A DNA stretch of 64,000 bases. Origin: Bradyrhizobium sp. RD5-C2 (GTDB lineage: Bacteria > Pseudomonadota > Alphaproteobacteria > Rhizobiales > Xanthobacteraceae). Under the pieces are notes generated by a model, which did no database searches, was not told where the DNA came from, and saw only the letters and a list, made by a program, of their open reading frames with translations. Location of the stretch: the NCBI RefSeq assembly GCF_019972155.1, contig NZ_BOVL01000013.1:62001-126000 (forward strand), written 5' to 3'. Shown here in pieces: positions 1-8,500 of this stretch. The translations under genes were made by a program, and so were the position numbers. Each line of letters begins with the position of its first letter. The first letter of the stretch is position 1.

Positions 1-78
1 GCGGTGCTGGCCGAAGTGTGCCGCAAGGAGTTCGGCGTGCCCGCGCGCAGCGGCAATGTGGAGAAGAAAAACGGCTAG
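1..78 (+). CDS. C-terminal fragment of an unidentified protein (cut by window edge)
   Basis: An open frame enters from the left edge in frame 1 and stops with TAG at 76-78, giving the last 25 residues, which end in EKKNG. The piece is too short to assign a family. It is followed within 20 bases by a palindromic repeat and then by a convergent gene, so this is the true 3' end of a plus-strand gene. Confidence reflects only that a coding end is present, not any function. Confidence 0.5.
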   Translation, partial: AVLAEVCRKEFGVPARSGNVEKKNG

Positions 79-94
79 GGTCTGCCTGAGGCTC

Positions 95-174
95 GATGGA
101 TTGCTTCGTCGCTTCGCTCCTCGCAATGACGGCTGGTTATGTCGCCATTGCGAGCGGAGCGAAGCAATCCATCC
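95..174. repeat. Palindromic intergenic repeat, type A copy 1
   Basis: Two arms (about 95-130 and 144-174) are near inverted copies built on the words GATGGATTGCTTCG and CGAAGCAATCCATC with CGCAATGAC/CATTGCG ends, so the transcript can fold into a long stem-loop. The same unit occurs at about 53287-53371 and 59661-59741. It lies between two convergent genes, the usual position for such REP-like elements. Confidence 0.8.
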
Positions 175-186
175 CTCCGTTTGCGC

Positions 187-1467
187 CTACCTCACCGAAA
201 ACGGCGCCTGATAGGGCCGACCGAACGGCACGCCGTTGACCACGGTCTGCACCGGCTTCAGCTGCAGATTGCCGTCGCGCTTGTTGTTGCGGGTGTCGAC
301 GAAGGTGACCGGGCCTTCGATGAGATCCATGATCGCGACGTCGCCGGGCGCGCCGCGCTGCAGCGTGCCGATCTTCGGGGTGCGGTTGATGATCCGCGCC
401 GGCACCGAGGTCGCCATCGCCACCACCTGATCCAGCGAGGAGCCCATCGCCAGGAATTTGCTCATCACGTTGGGCAGGAACGGGATGCCGGGCGAATTGC
501 CGGAGAAGACGTGGATATCGGAGGAGATCGTATCGGGCGTGCAGCCGGCGGGGATCGCGATCTCGGCCACCGTGAAATCGAAGCTGCCGCCGCCATGGCC
601 CACATCGAACAGCACGCCGCGCTGCTTGGCCGCGAGCGCCGCCGGCAGCAGCTTGCCGTCCTGCACGATATTGGTGAAGGCGCCGGACATGTTCGGCGCG
701 CCGGAATAGGCATGGGTCAGGATATCGCCCGGCCGCAGCAGATCGAGGATGTCGGACATCAACTCCTTGGTCTCGACGCCGCCGATATGTACCATCATCC
801 GCGCCGGCCAGCCGCACATCTCGCAAGCCTGGATGCCGCGCTTCAGCGGCTCGATGCCATGCTTGAAGATGACGTTCTCCGACATCCGCACCTTGACCCC
901 GATCAGGAAGTCAGGGTTCTCGGCGAGCGCCATGGCGCAGGCTTCGACCTGGGCGTTGTCGATGTTGTAGAGCTCAGCCACCGGGAACGCCGACAGGCCG
1001 TTATTGGCGATATGGAGGAAGGCGTAGATCCGCGTCCGCGACTGCGCCACGATGAAGCGCCGCAGCGCCGCGAGATTGTTGACGCCGGCATCGCCGGCCG
1101 AGACGACGGTCGTGGTGCCCTGGAATTGCACCAGCTCGTCGGCGGGAATGCCGATCGCCGATCCGTATGGGTAGACGTGGCAGTGCAGATCGACGAGGCC
1201 CGGCATCACGAGCTTGCCCGATGCGTCGATGGTCTTGGCGGCGCGAGCGGCCGGGATCTCCTCTTCGATCGCCTCGATCAGGCCCCAGCGGATGCCGATG
1301 TCGCGCTTGCCGCGGAGCGACTGGCTCGGATCGATCACGTCGCCGCTCTTGATGACGAGGTCGAACTTGTCGTCCGGCCCCATCGCCGCAGCGGCCGGCC
1401 CCGCGATGACCGCAGCAGCGGCCGATCCCGTACCCTTCAAAAAGTCCCGGCGTGAAAATTTGCTCAC
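187..1467 (-). CDS. Tat-exported amidohydrolase family metallo-enzyme
   Basis: This is a 426-residue amidohydrolase-fold hydrolase of the dihydroorotase/deacetylase type. The start is taken as GTG at 1465-1467 because a GGGGGG ribosome site lies about 5 bases upstream and it places the Tat signal (SRRDFLKG, then an Ala-rich stretch) at the N-terminus; a longer frame to 1560 lacks such support. Visible family features are the metal-binding DLHCHVYP after a VMPGLVDLH strand, a later VHIGG and LTHAYSG, and a conserved C-terminal GAPGDVAIMDL strand typical of the composite sandwich domain. The substrate is not evident; a cyclic amide or N-acyl compound in the periplasm is an inference from the family and the signal peptide. 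Confidence 0.8.
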   Translation of the reverse strand: MSKFSRRDFLKGTGSAAAAVIAGPAAAAMGPDDKFDLVIKSGDVIDPSQSLRGKRDIGIRWGLIEAIEEEIPAARAAKTIDASGKLVMPGLVDLHCHVYPYGSAIGIPADELVQFQGTTTVVSAGDAGVNNLAALRRFIVAQSRTRIYAFLHIANNGLSAFPVAELYNIDNAQVEACAMALAENPDFLIGVKVRMSENVIFKHGIEPLKRGIQACEMCGWPARMMVHIGGVETKELMSDILDLLRPGDILTHAYSGAPNMSGAFTNIVQDGKLLPAALAAKQRGVLFDVGHGGGSFDFTVAEIAIPAGCTPDTISSDIHVFSGNSPGIPFLPNVMSKFLAMGSSLDQVVAMATSVPARIINRTPKIGTLQRGAPGDVAIMDLIEGPVTFVDTRNNKRDGNLQLKPVQTVVNGVPFGRPYQAPFSVR

Positions 1468-1641
1468 AACGTCCCCCCGAACATTGATTTTATGGCGCAA
1501 TGATGCGTCGGACGCAGTGGTTAGGCAAGACCACCGAAAGACACGGTCACGCTCACGCATCGGTTGTGCAGCGAACGCAAGGCGAGCATTGTGGTGGGGC
1601 CGTTGCTGAACAGGTGTTCAGGAAACTCCCCCGGTTCCGCA

Positions 1642-1666
1642 GGAACGTTTCGATGCCTGCACGGTT
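1642..1666 (+). promoter_or_regulatory. Candidate EcfG-type stress promoter
   Basis: GGAAC at 1642-1646 is followed 17 bases later by GTT at 1664-1666, resembling the GGAAC-N16/17-CGTT promoters of the alphaproteobacterial general stress sigma factor EcfG. It lies 30 to 54 bases before the start of the small His-rich gene. The -10 half is imperfect, so this is a tentative call. Confidence 0.3.
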
Positions 1667-1695
1667 GCCTCCTCGCATCATTTGAGGAGGATGAG

Positions 1696-1914
1696 ATGAA
1701 AAAGATTGGTTTTGTTCTTGCGGCGATTGGTACGCTTGCAGTGGCCGTTCCGTCGATCGCGAGCGCCGAGACCGTCGTGATCAAGCGCGGTGGCCATCAC
1801 CACTGGGATCGTGGTTGGGGCGCGCGCGCCGAGATGCGCCATGACCGTGGCTGGCATCGCGGCTGGCACCACGACCACGACCGCGCGATGGTCATCAGGC
1901 GGGATCGCTACTAA
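1696..1914 (+). CDS. Small exported His/Arg/Trp-rich protein
   Basis: This is a 72-residue protein. The ATG at 1696 has GAGGAGG (1684-1690) five bases upstream, which fixes the start against a longer frame beginning at 1564. Residues 1-24 form a clean Sec signal peptide (KK, hydrophobic core, ASA-E cleavage). The mature 48 residues are dominated by His, Arg, Asp and Trp (GGHHHW, RGWHRGWHHDHD), as in the small periplasmic metal-binding or stress-induced proteins common in Bradyrhizobiaceae. Metal binding is inferred from composition only. The gene stands alone and ends in a terminator hairpin. Confidence 0.75.
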   Translation: MKKIGFVLAAIGTLAVAVPSIASAETVVIKRGGHHHWDRGWGARAEMRHDRGWHRGWHHDHDRAMVIRRDRY

Positions 1915-1946
1915 GCGCCGGCACATACGAAAGACCGACACAACGG

Positions 1947-1972
1947 AAAATGGCTCCTCGCGGAGTCATTTT
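1947..1972 (+). terminator. Intrinsic terminator of the His-rich gene
   Basis: Arms AAAATGGCTCC and GGAGTCATTTT (one G-U pair) flank a TCGC loop and run into TTTTCTCGTTCT. The hairpin begins 32 bases after the stop of the small His-rich gene. Confidence 0.65.
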
Positions 1973-2006
1973 CTCGTTCTCCGTCCTGATCAGGTGCTCG
2001 CAGGAC

Positions 2007-2825
2007 TCAGTCCCACGCCGGAGCAAAACCCGGATTCACACAGCGCATATCCTTGCGCAACGCAGCGATCGCCTTGCGGTCGTCGTCGTCGAGCCTGACC
2101 TTCAGCGCGTCGAGATTGGCCTTCTGGCTTTCGGCACGCGAGGCCTTCGGTATGGCCGCAACGCCATCCTGGTCGAGCAGCCATTTCAGCGCCACTTGCG
2201 CTGCGGTCGCGCCATGCTTGCTGCCGATTTTCGCCAGCGTCTCGTCGGTCGCGAAACGGCCCTGCGCCAGCGGGCAATAGGCCACCAGCGGGATAGATTT
2301 CGCCGCGAGATATTTCCGCACCGGCGTCTGGTCCAGCATGGCGTGATATTCGATCTGGTTGCAGGCGATCGGCGCCTTGATGTCCTCGACCCCGGTCTTG
2401 AGCAGCGCGGTGGTGAAATTAGCGACACCGATCGCGCGGGTGCGCCCCTCCTCCTTCAGCCGCATCAACGTCTCGAAGACAGCCGGCAGCTTCATGCTCC
2501 GCGACGGCCAGTGCACCAGATAGAGGTCGACGTGATCGAGCCGCAGCTTGTTCAGGCTGGCGTCGAACGCGTTCCGGATCGCATCCGGCGCCAAATTCTC
2601 ATGCCAGACCTTGGTGGTCACATGCAGGTCCTTGCGCGCGACCTTCGAGTCCGCGATCGCCGCCCCGATCGCCTCCTCATTGCCGTACATCTCGGCGGTG
2701 TCGATATGCCGGTAGCCGAGCCCGAGCGCGCTCTCGACCGCCGCGCGGCAAGCATCGCCCTGCATGCGGAAGGTGCCGAGCCCGAGCTGCGGCAGGCTGA
2801 TGCCCTGTGTCTGCAGATTGTCCAT
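2007..2825 (-). CDS. Aldo/keto reductase
   Basis: This is a 272-residue NADPH-dependent aldo/keto reductase, a soluble TIM-barrel oxidoreductase reducing aldehydes or ketones. It shows the family order: GLGTFR near residue 17, the catalytic Asp-Tyr pair in YRHIDTAEMYGNE (about 38-50), the Lys in TTKVWHENL, and the catalytic His in YLVHWPS. The C-terminal phosphate-binding IPKAS is also present. The length fits the 2,5-diketo-D-gluconate reductase (DkgA/B) branch. The ATG at 2825 is preceded by AGGAGC. The gene appears monocistronic, between the His-rich gene (convergent) and phoD. The substrate cannot be told from sequence. Confidence 0.88.
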   Translation of the reverse strand: MDNLQTQGISLPQLGLGTFRMQGDACRAAVESALGLGYRHIDTAEMYGNEEAIGAAIADSKVARKDLHVTTKVWHENLAPDAIRNAFDASLNKLRLDHVDLYLVHWPSRSMKLPAVFETLMRLKEEGRTRAIGVANFTTALLKTGVEDIKAPIACNQIEYHAMLDQTPVRKYLAAKSIPLVAYCPLAQGRFATDETLAKIGSKHGATAAQVALKWLLDQDGVAAIPKASRAESQKANLDALKVRLDDDDRKAIAALRKDMRCVNPGFAPAWD

Positions 2826-2989
2826 GGATAGCTCCTGACGCGTGGGACGCCGATGTCATCGACGACGTCACGCCAGCAAATCGTCTGATAGGAATGAAAT
2901 TGGCAGAACTGCCAACACGCAGTCTGCCCGCAAACCGGCCCTTCGGGCAAGGCGCCCGCAATCAAGATGTCGCGACGGCTTTCGCGAGC

Positions 2990-4570
2990 CTAGATATGTT
3001 CCGCCATGATCTGGCCGGGCCGCGCATCCGGCCGCGGCTCGATGTCGACCGACCAGAGATCGTGGTTGTCGACGTCCTTCAGCGTCACCGTCATCACGCC
3101 GGTCTTGCCGTCGATGTCGACGCGGCCGAAGAATTGCAGGCCGAAACAAGGCGCGAGATTGTCGCCCTGCTCGGCCGTGCAGCCCTTCTGGTACATCGCC
3201 TTCGGGCCAAAGGTGTTGTCGAGTTCGCCCGGCGACCAGGTGCCGGCATGCAACGGACCGGAGACGAATTCCCAGAACGGCTCGAACTCCTGGAACACCG
3301 CGCGGTTCGGATCATAGTGATGCGCGGCGGTGTAGTGCATGTCGGCGGTGAGCCACACCGTGTTGCGGATGCCGGCGCGTTTCATGAAGGACAGCAGATC
3401 GGCGATCTCGTGCTCGCGCCTCTCCGGCGGGCCGTCGCCAAGCGCCACGGCATCCAGGCTGACGAGGCCGATCGGCAGATCCGCGGCGATCACCTTCCAG
3501 ACCGCATCCGACGCCACCAGCTCCCGCTTCAGCCAGGCAAGCTGGCTCTCGCCAAGGATGAACGCCTGGTCCGGACCGCCCTGCTTGTTCCAGCTGGAAT
3601 CGCGGTAGGAGCGCATGTCGATGACGAAGACGTCGAGCAGCGGCCCGTAGGCGATCTTGCGATAGACCCGGCCGTCGCGCTCCGGCATCAGCCGCATCGG
3701 CATGAATTCGTGGAAGGCGCGGCGCGCCCGCGCTACCAGGTGCGAGGTGCCGTCCGTATCGTAGCCGGTCGCGTCGGCGGTGCCGAGCGGCGACCAGTCA
3801 TCGGCCACCTCGTGGTCGTCCCACTGCGCGAACATCGGGACCTCGGCATGGAAGGCGCGAAAATTCTCGTCGAGCCAGTTGTATTTGTAGTTGCCGCGAA
3901 ACTGCTCGAGAGTCTGCGCGACGACGGATTTCTCCTCGGTGACGATGTTGCGCCAGACCTCGCCGTTCGGCAGCGTCTGCTCCGACGGCACCGTGCAATC
4001 CGCATAGATGTGATCGCCGGAATGGATGAAGAAATCCGGCCGCTCGTTCAGCATGGTGCGATAGCTGCGCAAGCCACCGCGCGCGGGGTCGATGCCCCAA
4101 CCCTGCCCGACCACGTCGCCGGACCAGACGAACGAGACCGAGCGGCGGTCGGCCGGCGCGGTGCGGAAATGCCCAATGCGGCTTTCGCCGGCTACGCCGT
4201 CGCGGTCCTCGAAGCGAACCCGATAGAACAAGTCCTGTCCCGGCGGCAGGCCATCGAGCAGCAGCTTGGCGGTGAAGTCGCGCTCGGGCAGCGCATCGGC
4301 GGACGCGGTGCGCAGGATGGTGGCGAAGCTATCGACGCCTGCGCATTCGATGTGCATCCGTGCGGCGCGATCGGCGCGGGCCCAGATCACAGCGGAATCG
4401 CTGGCAACGTCGCCGGACTGGATGCCCGCGATCGCAGGACGATCCGCGGCGCGGCTCAGGTAGGGCCTTGCCAGCGCGCCCAATCCTGCCAGAGCGGCCG
4501 TGGACGCCGAGCGCACCAGAAGCTGACGCCTCGTGAGGCCTCGCCCCCTCGCGGAGATCGCTGTCGGCAT
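2990..4570 (-). CDS. phoD: PhoD-family alkaline phosphatase (Tat-exported)
   Basis: This 526-residue metallophosphatase is of the PhoD type, which releases phosphate from mono- and diesters in the periplasm. The ATG at 4570 is chosen because GAAGG lies upstream; a TTG start eight codons earlier is possible. The N-terminus carries a Tat signal (LTRRQLLVRSAS plus hydrophobic segment to about residue 42). PhoD landmarks follow: an N-terminal beta domain ending in HFRTAP, then VWSGDVVGQGWG, FFIHSGDHIYADC, QWDDHEVADDW and a C-terminal WLTADMHYTAAHHYDP carrying metal ligands. Upstream lies a six-unit 11-bp-phased repeat, so phosphate-starvation control by PhoB is likely. The gene seems monocistronic. 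Confidence 0.9.
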   Translation of the reverse strand: MPTAISARGRGLTRRQLLVRSASTAALAGLGALARPYLSRAADRPAIAGIQSGDVASDSAVIWARADRAARMHIECAGVDSFATILRTASADALPERDFTAKLLLDGLPPGQDLFYRVRFEDRDGVAGESRIGHFRTAPADRRSVSFVWSGDVVGQGWGIDPARGGLRSYRTMLNERPDFFIHSGDHIYADCTVPSEQTLPNGEVWRNIVTEEKSVVAQTLEQFRGNYKYNWLDENFRAFHAEVPMFAQWDDHEVADDWSPLGTADATGYDTDGTSHLVARARRAFHEFMPMRLMPERDGRVYRKIAYGPLLDVFVIDMRSYRDSSWNKQGGPDQAFILGESQLAWLKRELVASDAVWKVIAADLPIGLVSLDAVALGDGPPERREHEIADLLSFMKRAGIRNTVWLTADMHYTAAHHYDPNRAVFQEFEPFWEFVSGPLHAGTWSPGELDNTFGPKAMYQKGCTAEQGDNLAPCFGLQFFGRVDIDGKTGVMTVTLKDVDNHDLWSVDIEPRPDARPGQIMAEHI

Positions 4571-4614
4571 CGAACAACCTTCGTCGAATCGCAACGAAGG
4601 TTTTGCCTGCGCCG

Positions 4615-4680
4615 TTTGACTCCGCCCTTACGGTTTCTTGACTCTGCGCCGACGGTTTTGCGACGGCGGGATGACTCGAG
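4615..4680 (-). promoter_or_regulatory. Extended Pho-box-like array upstream of phoD
   Basis: Six xGAC-type words occur at exact 11-base steps: TGAC 4617, TTAC 4628, TGAC 4639, CGAC 4650, CGAC 4661 and TGAC 4672. Read on the minus strand these are GTCA half-sites of the kind PhoB binds in tandem with 11-bp periodicity (CTGTCAT-N4-CTGTCAT). The array begins 45 bases upstream of the phoD start codon. Register and position support a PhoB operator; the central units are degenerate. Confidence 0.6.
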
Positions 4681-4727
4681 GGAGATGGAGATCTTAACGG
4701 TGTCGTCAGGCGCCATGCGCGCAAACG

Positions 4728-4855
4728 CCAAACCCGTTATCCTGAGGCGCGAGCGGAGCGAGCCTCGAAGGATGAATCGGCCCGGCTTCGAGAGCGTGGC
4801 CGATTCATCCTTCGAGACGCCCGCTTCGCGGCCTCCTCAGGATGACGGGTTTGGT
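4728..4855. repeat. Palindromic intergenic repeat, type B
   Basis: A long imperfect inverted repeat has arms at about 4728-4782 and 4798-4855. The outer 20 bases (CCAAACCCGTTATCCTGAGG against its mirror) match with one mismatch, and the inner GAAGGATGAATCGGCC is mirrored at the loop side. It fills most of the gene-free stretch 4571-4901 together with the Pho-like array; I see no gene there. Confidence 0.75.
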
Positions 4856-4901
4856 ATTGGTGCGACGCGCGCGCAAGCCGGCGTGAGATCGCCGAACCGC
4901 T

Positions 4902-5333
4902 TCACCGCTGCCAGTTGCAGATGCCGCCGGTGTGGCACGGCCAGGTCTGGATCCTGGTGTCGCGGGCTTCCGCATCGAGCGGGTTCGTGTGTCGCCGCGC
5001 CAGCTTGGCGCGGGCCGGAACCTGCGTCGCTGCGCGCTTCGGCTCACGCGGCGCCGTCACCTTGGCCGTCCGCGCAGCCTTCTGCGGCTCAACTTTCGGC
5101 TGATCGACCTGCGGCTCGACATTGGCGCGCTGATCCGGGCTGCGATCGGTCTTCGCCTCGACCGGAATCGGCGCGAACTGCGCCGGCGGGCCGAGCGGCT
5201 TCGGCGACAGCACGGCCTTGGAGAGGTCGAGGCTGAAGAACTCGCTTGGACGATAGTCGTCAGCAAACGCCACGCCACCCAACGCCAGGTACGCGGTGCA
5301 AACAGTTGCAACAAAAGCGCTTTTCAGGACCAT
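4902..5333 (-). CDS. Small exported Pro/Lys-rich hypothetical protein
   Basis: This is a 143-residue protein of unknown function. The ATG at 5333 has a perfect AGGAGG about 6 bases upstream, which overrides a longer frame to 5549. The first 26 residues are a signal peptide (MVLKSAFVATVC, hydrophobic, AFA-DD cleavage). The mature part starts with YRPSEFFSLDLSKAVLSPKPLG, continues as a low-complexity Pro/Lys/Ala linker, and ends in a short Cys-containing tail (WPCHTGGICNW). I recognise no enzymatic family. The two tail cysteines could form a disulfide in the periplasm. Confidence 0.7.
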   Translation of the reverse strand: MVLKSAFVATVCTAYLALGGVAFADDYRPSEFFSLDLSKAVLSPKPLGPPAQFAPIPVEAKTDRSPDQRANVEPQVDQPKVEPQKAARTAKVTAPREPKRAATQVPARAKLARRHTNPLDAEARDTRIQTWPCHTGGICNWQR

Positions 5334-5471
5334 CAACGGGCCTCCTGAAATCACTCGAACAGAACAGCCGTTATGTAGGGGCCCGGCCGCGCGAATCCAG
5401 CCGCGACCGCGGGCAGGGTTACCGGTCAACCAAGGCGGCCGTGGAAAGTTCCGCCGCCCACCCGCCTGAAG

Positions 5472-5498
5472 CCCCGTTCCAACGGGATCGGAACGGGG
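5472..5498 (-). terminator. Hairpin downstream of the indolepyruvate oxidoreductase gene
   Basis: Arms CCCCGTTCC (5472-5480) and GGAACGGGG (5490-5498) pair perfectly around a 9-base loop, 14 bases beyond the stop codon of the minus-strand gene. There is no strong U-run, so it may be a weak terminator or an mRNA-stabilising stem. Confidence 0.45.
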
Positions 5499-5511
5499 AA
5501 AACGCTCGAGC

Positions 5512-8500
5512 CTACTCCGCCGCCTGCGCCAGCGGCTGGCCGATCGCACGCTCCAGCCGCGCGCATTCGGTGCGATAGCGGGCGACGTTGCCTTCCTTGA
5601 TGTGGCCGTAGCCGCGCACGAGGTCGGCTGCCTTCGCCAGCGCCACCAGGCGCGGCAAATCCAGCGGCTTCTTGCCGTCGAGGTGACGCAGGATCATTGC
5701 CGCGTAGTCCACCGGCAGCGCGCGCTCCATCTTGCGCTCGGCGGTATAGCCGAAGATGTCGAACGCGGTGCCGCGCAGGCCCTTCAGCCCCGCCAGCAGG
5801 CCGAACGCCTTGAAGATCCACGGCCCGAACTCGCGCTTCTGCAACCGCCCGGTGACGGGATCGCGCTGCGCCAGCAGTGGCGGCGCCAGCAGGACCTTCA
5901 GACCGGAATTGCCCTCGAACTGCTCCTTCAACGCCTTGCTGAACTCGCCGTCGGAATAGAGCCTCGCGACTTCGTATTCGTCCTTGTAGGCCATCAGCTT
6001 GAACAGACCCTTTGCAAAGGCCTCGGTCAGGTCCTGCGAGCCCGGCGCTGCGGCAGCCTCGGCGGAGCGGACGCGCGCGACGTCGTCGAGATAGCGCTTG
6101 GCGTAGGCCGCGTCCTGATAGTCGGTGAGGAACTTGGCGCGGAACGCGATCGCCTCATCCAGCGTCTTCTTCGCCGGCGCTGCGCCTGCATTCTTGAAGC
6201 GCGCGGCGCTGACCACGCGCTGCAGATCGTGTGCGGCGAGCCGGCCCCACGAGAACGCGGTCTTGTTCATCTCGATCGCAGCGCCGTTGAGCTCGATCGC
6301 CTTCAGGATGGCTTCGAGCGACAGCGGGATCGCGCCGCGCTGGAACGCAAAGCCGAGCATGAAGGCGTTGGTCGCGATGCTGTCGCCCATCAGCGCGGTG
6401 GCAAGCCCGGTGGCATCGAGGATGTCGAGATCATCCGGTCTCACCGCGCCGTTCAGCGCGTCGCGCATCGAGCCGGCTTCAAAGTCGATATCGGGATCGA
6501 TCACGAAGCTCGCGGTCGGCAGCAGGTCGGCGTTGACGACGGCGCGGGTGACGCCGCGCTCGGCACGGCTCAGCGCCGGCACGCTGGTGGCAACGACGAG
6601 GTCGCAGCCGAGGATCAGATTGGCATTGCCGGGCGCGATGCGGACCGTGGTCAGCATGTCGGACGTGGGCGAGAGCCGGACATGGCTCATGACCGCGCCG
6701 TTCTTCTGCGACAGGCCGGTGAAGTCGAGCGTCGAGCAGGCGAGCCCTTCGACATGTGCGGCCATGCCGAGCAGCGCGCCGATGGTGATGACGCCGGTGC
6801 CGCCGATACCCGTGATCAGGATGTTGTAGGGGCTGCCCAGCGCGGCCGCTGGCGGCGCCGGCAGGTCCGCGAACAGCGCCTTGGGATCGGCGGCGGTGCG
6901 GTCGGCCTTGCGCAACTTCGGATCCTGCACCATCACGAAGCTCGGGCAGAAGCCCTCGATGCAGGAGAAATCCTTGTTGCAGTTCGACTGGTCGATGCGG
7001 CGCTTGCGGCCGAGCTCGGTTTCCAGCGGCTGCACCGAGACGCAGTTCGACGCCACCGAGCAGTCGCCGCAGCCTTCACAGACGCGCTCGTTGATGAAGA
7101 CGCGCTTGGCCGGATCGGGAAACAGCCCACGCTTGCGGCGACGACGCTTCTCGGCGGCGCAGGTCTGGTCGTAGATCAGGACGGTGAGGCCCTCGATCTC
7201 GCGCAAGGTGCGCTGCACGGCATCGAGCTCGCGGCGATGGTGGATGGTGGCGCCGGACGGGAAGTAATTGGCGGGATATTTGTCGGGATCGTCGGAGACG
7301 ATCGCAAGTTTCTTGGTGCCCTCGGCCCAAACCTGATGCGCGATCTGCGACACCGTGAAGCCGCCTTCGGCGGGCTGGCCGCCGGTCATCGCCACCGCGT
7401 CGTTGTAGAGGATCTTGTAGGTGATGTTGACGCCGGCCGCGGCCGCTGCGCGCAGCGCCAGCAAGCCGGAATGCGTGTAGGTGCCGTCGCCGAGATTCTG
7501 GAACACATGCTGTTCGCTGGTGAACGGCGCCTGCCCGATCCAGCTCACGCCCTCCGCACCCATATGCGAGATGGTCTGGGTGTTGCGGTTGGGCACCGAC
7601 AGCGCCATGCCGTGACAGCCGATACCGGCCATGGCGCGGCTGCCCTCGGGAATCTTGGTCGACGAGTTGTGCGGGCAGCCCGAGCAGAAATACGGCGTGC
7701 GTTGCAGCTTTGCGGTGCCCGCGCCTTCGGCCGGGCGATCGAACGCCTCGAGCTTTGCCAGCCGCTGCTCCAGCAACGGGCTGTGGTGACCGAGCTTGCG
7801 CAGCCGCGCCACCACGGCGGCCGCCACCATGGTCGGCGTCAGCTCGCCCTCGCTCGGCAGCAGCGGCGCGCCGCTCTCGTCGCGCTTGCCAACCACCGAG
7901 GGACGCTTCGATGCGTCCATGTTGTAGAGGATGCGGACCAGCTGATCCTCGATGAAGCCGCGCTTCTCCTCGACGACCAGCACGTCCTGCAAGCCTTCGG
8001 CGAAGTCGCGCGCGCCGCGCGCTTCCAGCGGCCAGGTCAGCGCCACCTTGTAGATGCGCAGACCCAGCGCCTGCGCGTCGGCATCGGTGATGCCGAGATC
8101 GGCGAGCGCCTGGCGCAGATCGAGATAGGCCTTGCCGGTCGCCATGATGCCGAGCCGCGCCGGCTTCGAATCCAGCACGATGCGGTCGAAGCGGTTGGCG
8201 CGGGCGAAGGCCGCGACCGCCTCCATCTTGGGCCCGTGCAGCCTGCGCTCGGCCTCCAGCGGCGGATCCGGCCAGCGGATCGACAGCCCGCCGGGCGGCA
8301 TCTCGAAATCGTCGGGCATGATGATCTTGATGCGATCGGGATCGCTGACGATCGAGGCCGAGCTTTCGACGGTCTCCGAGATCGCCTTGAAGCCGACCCA
8401 GCAACTGGAATAGCGCGACAGCGCAAAGCCGAGGATGCCGAGGTCGAGATAGTCCTGTAGCGTCGCCGGATTGACCACCGGCATCAGCGCCGAGGCGAAC

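Noticed and set aside
1564..1695. N-terminal extension of the His-rich protein from ATG 1564
   Set aside because: The extension would put a signal peptide in the middle of the protein; the ATG at 1696 has a perfect ribosome site.
2807..5236. Very long open frame on the plus strand (over 800 codons) across the phoD region
   Set aside because: It is antisense to phoD and the aldo/keto reductase, both of which have family motifs and ribosome sites; long shadow frames are common in GC-rich DNA.
5602..8460. Open frame of about 950 codons on the plus strand
   Set aside because: It is entirely antisense to the indolepyruvate ferredoxin oxidoreductase gene, whose motifs are continuous; the translation is Arg/His/Gly-rich without any domain pattern.
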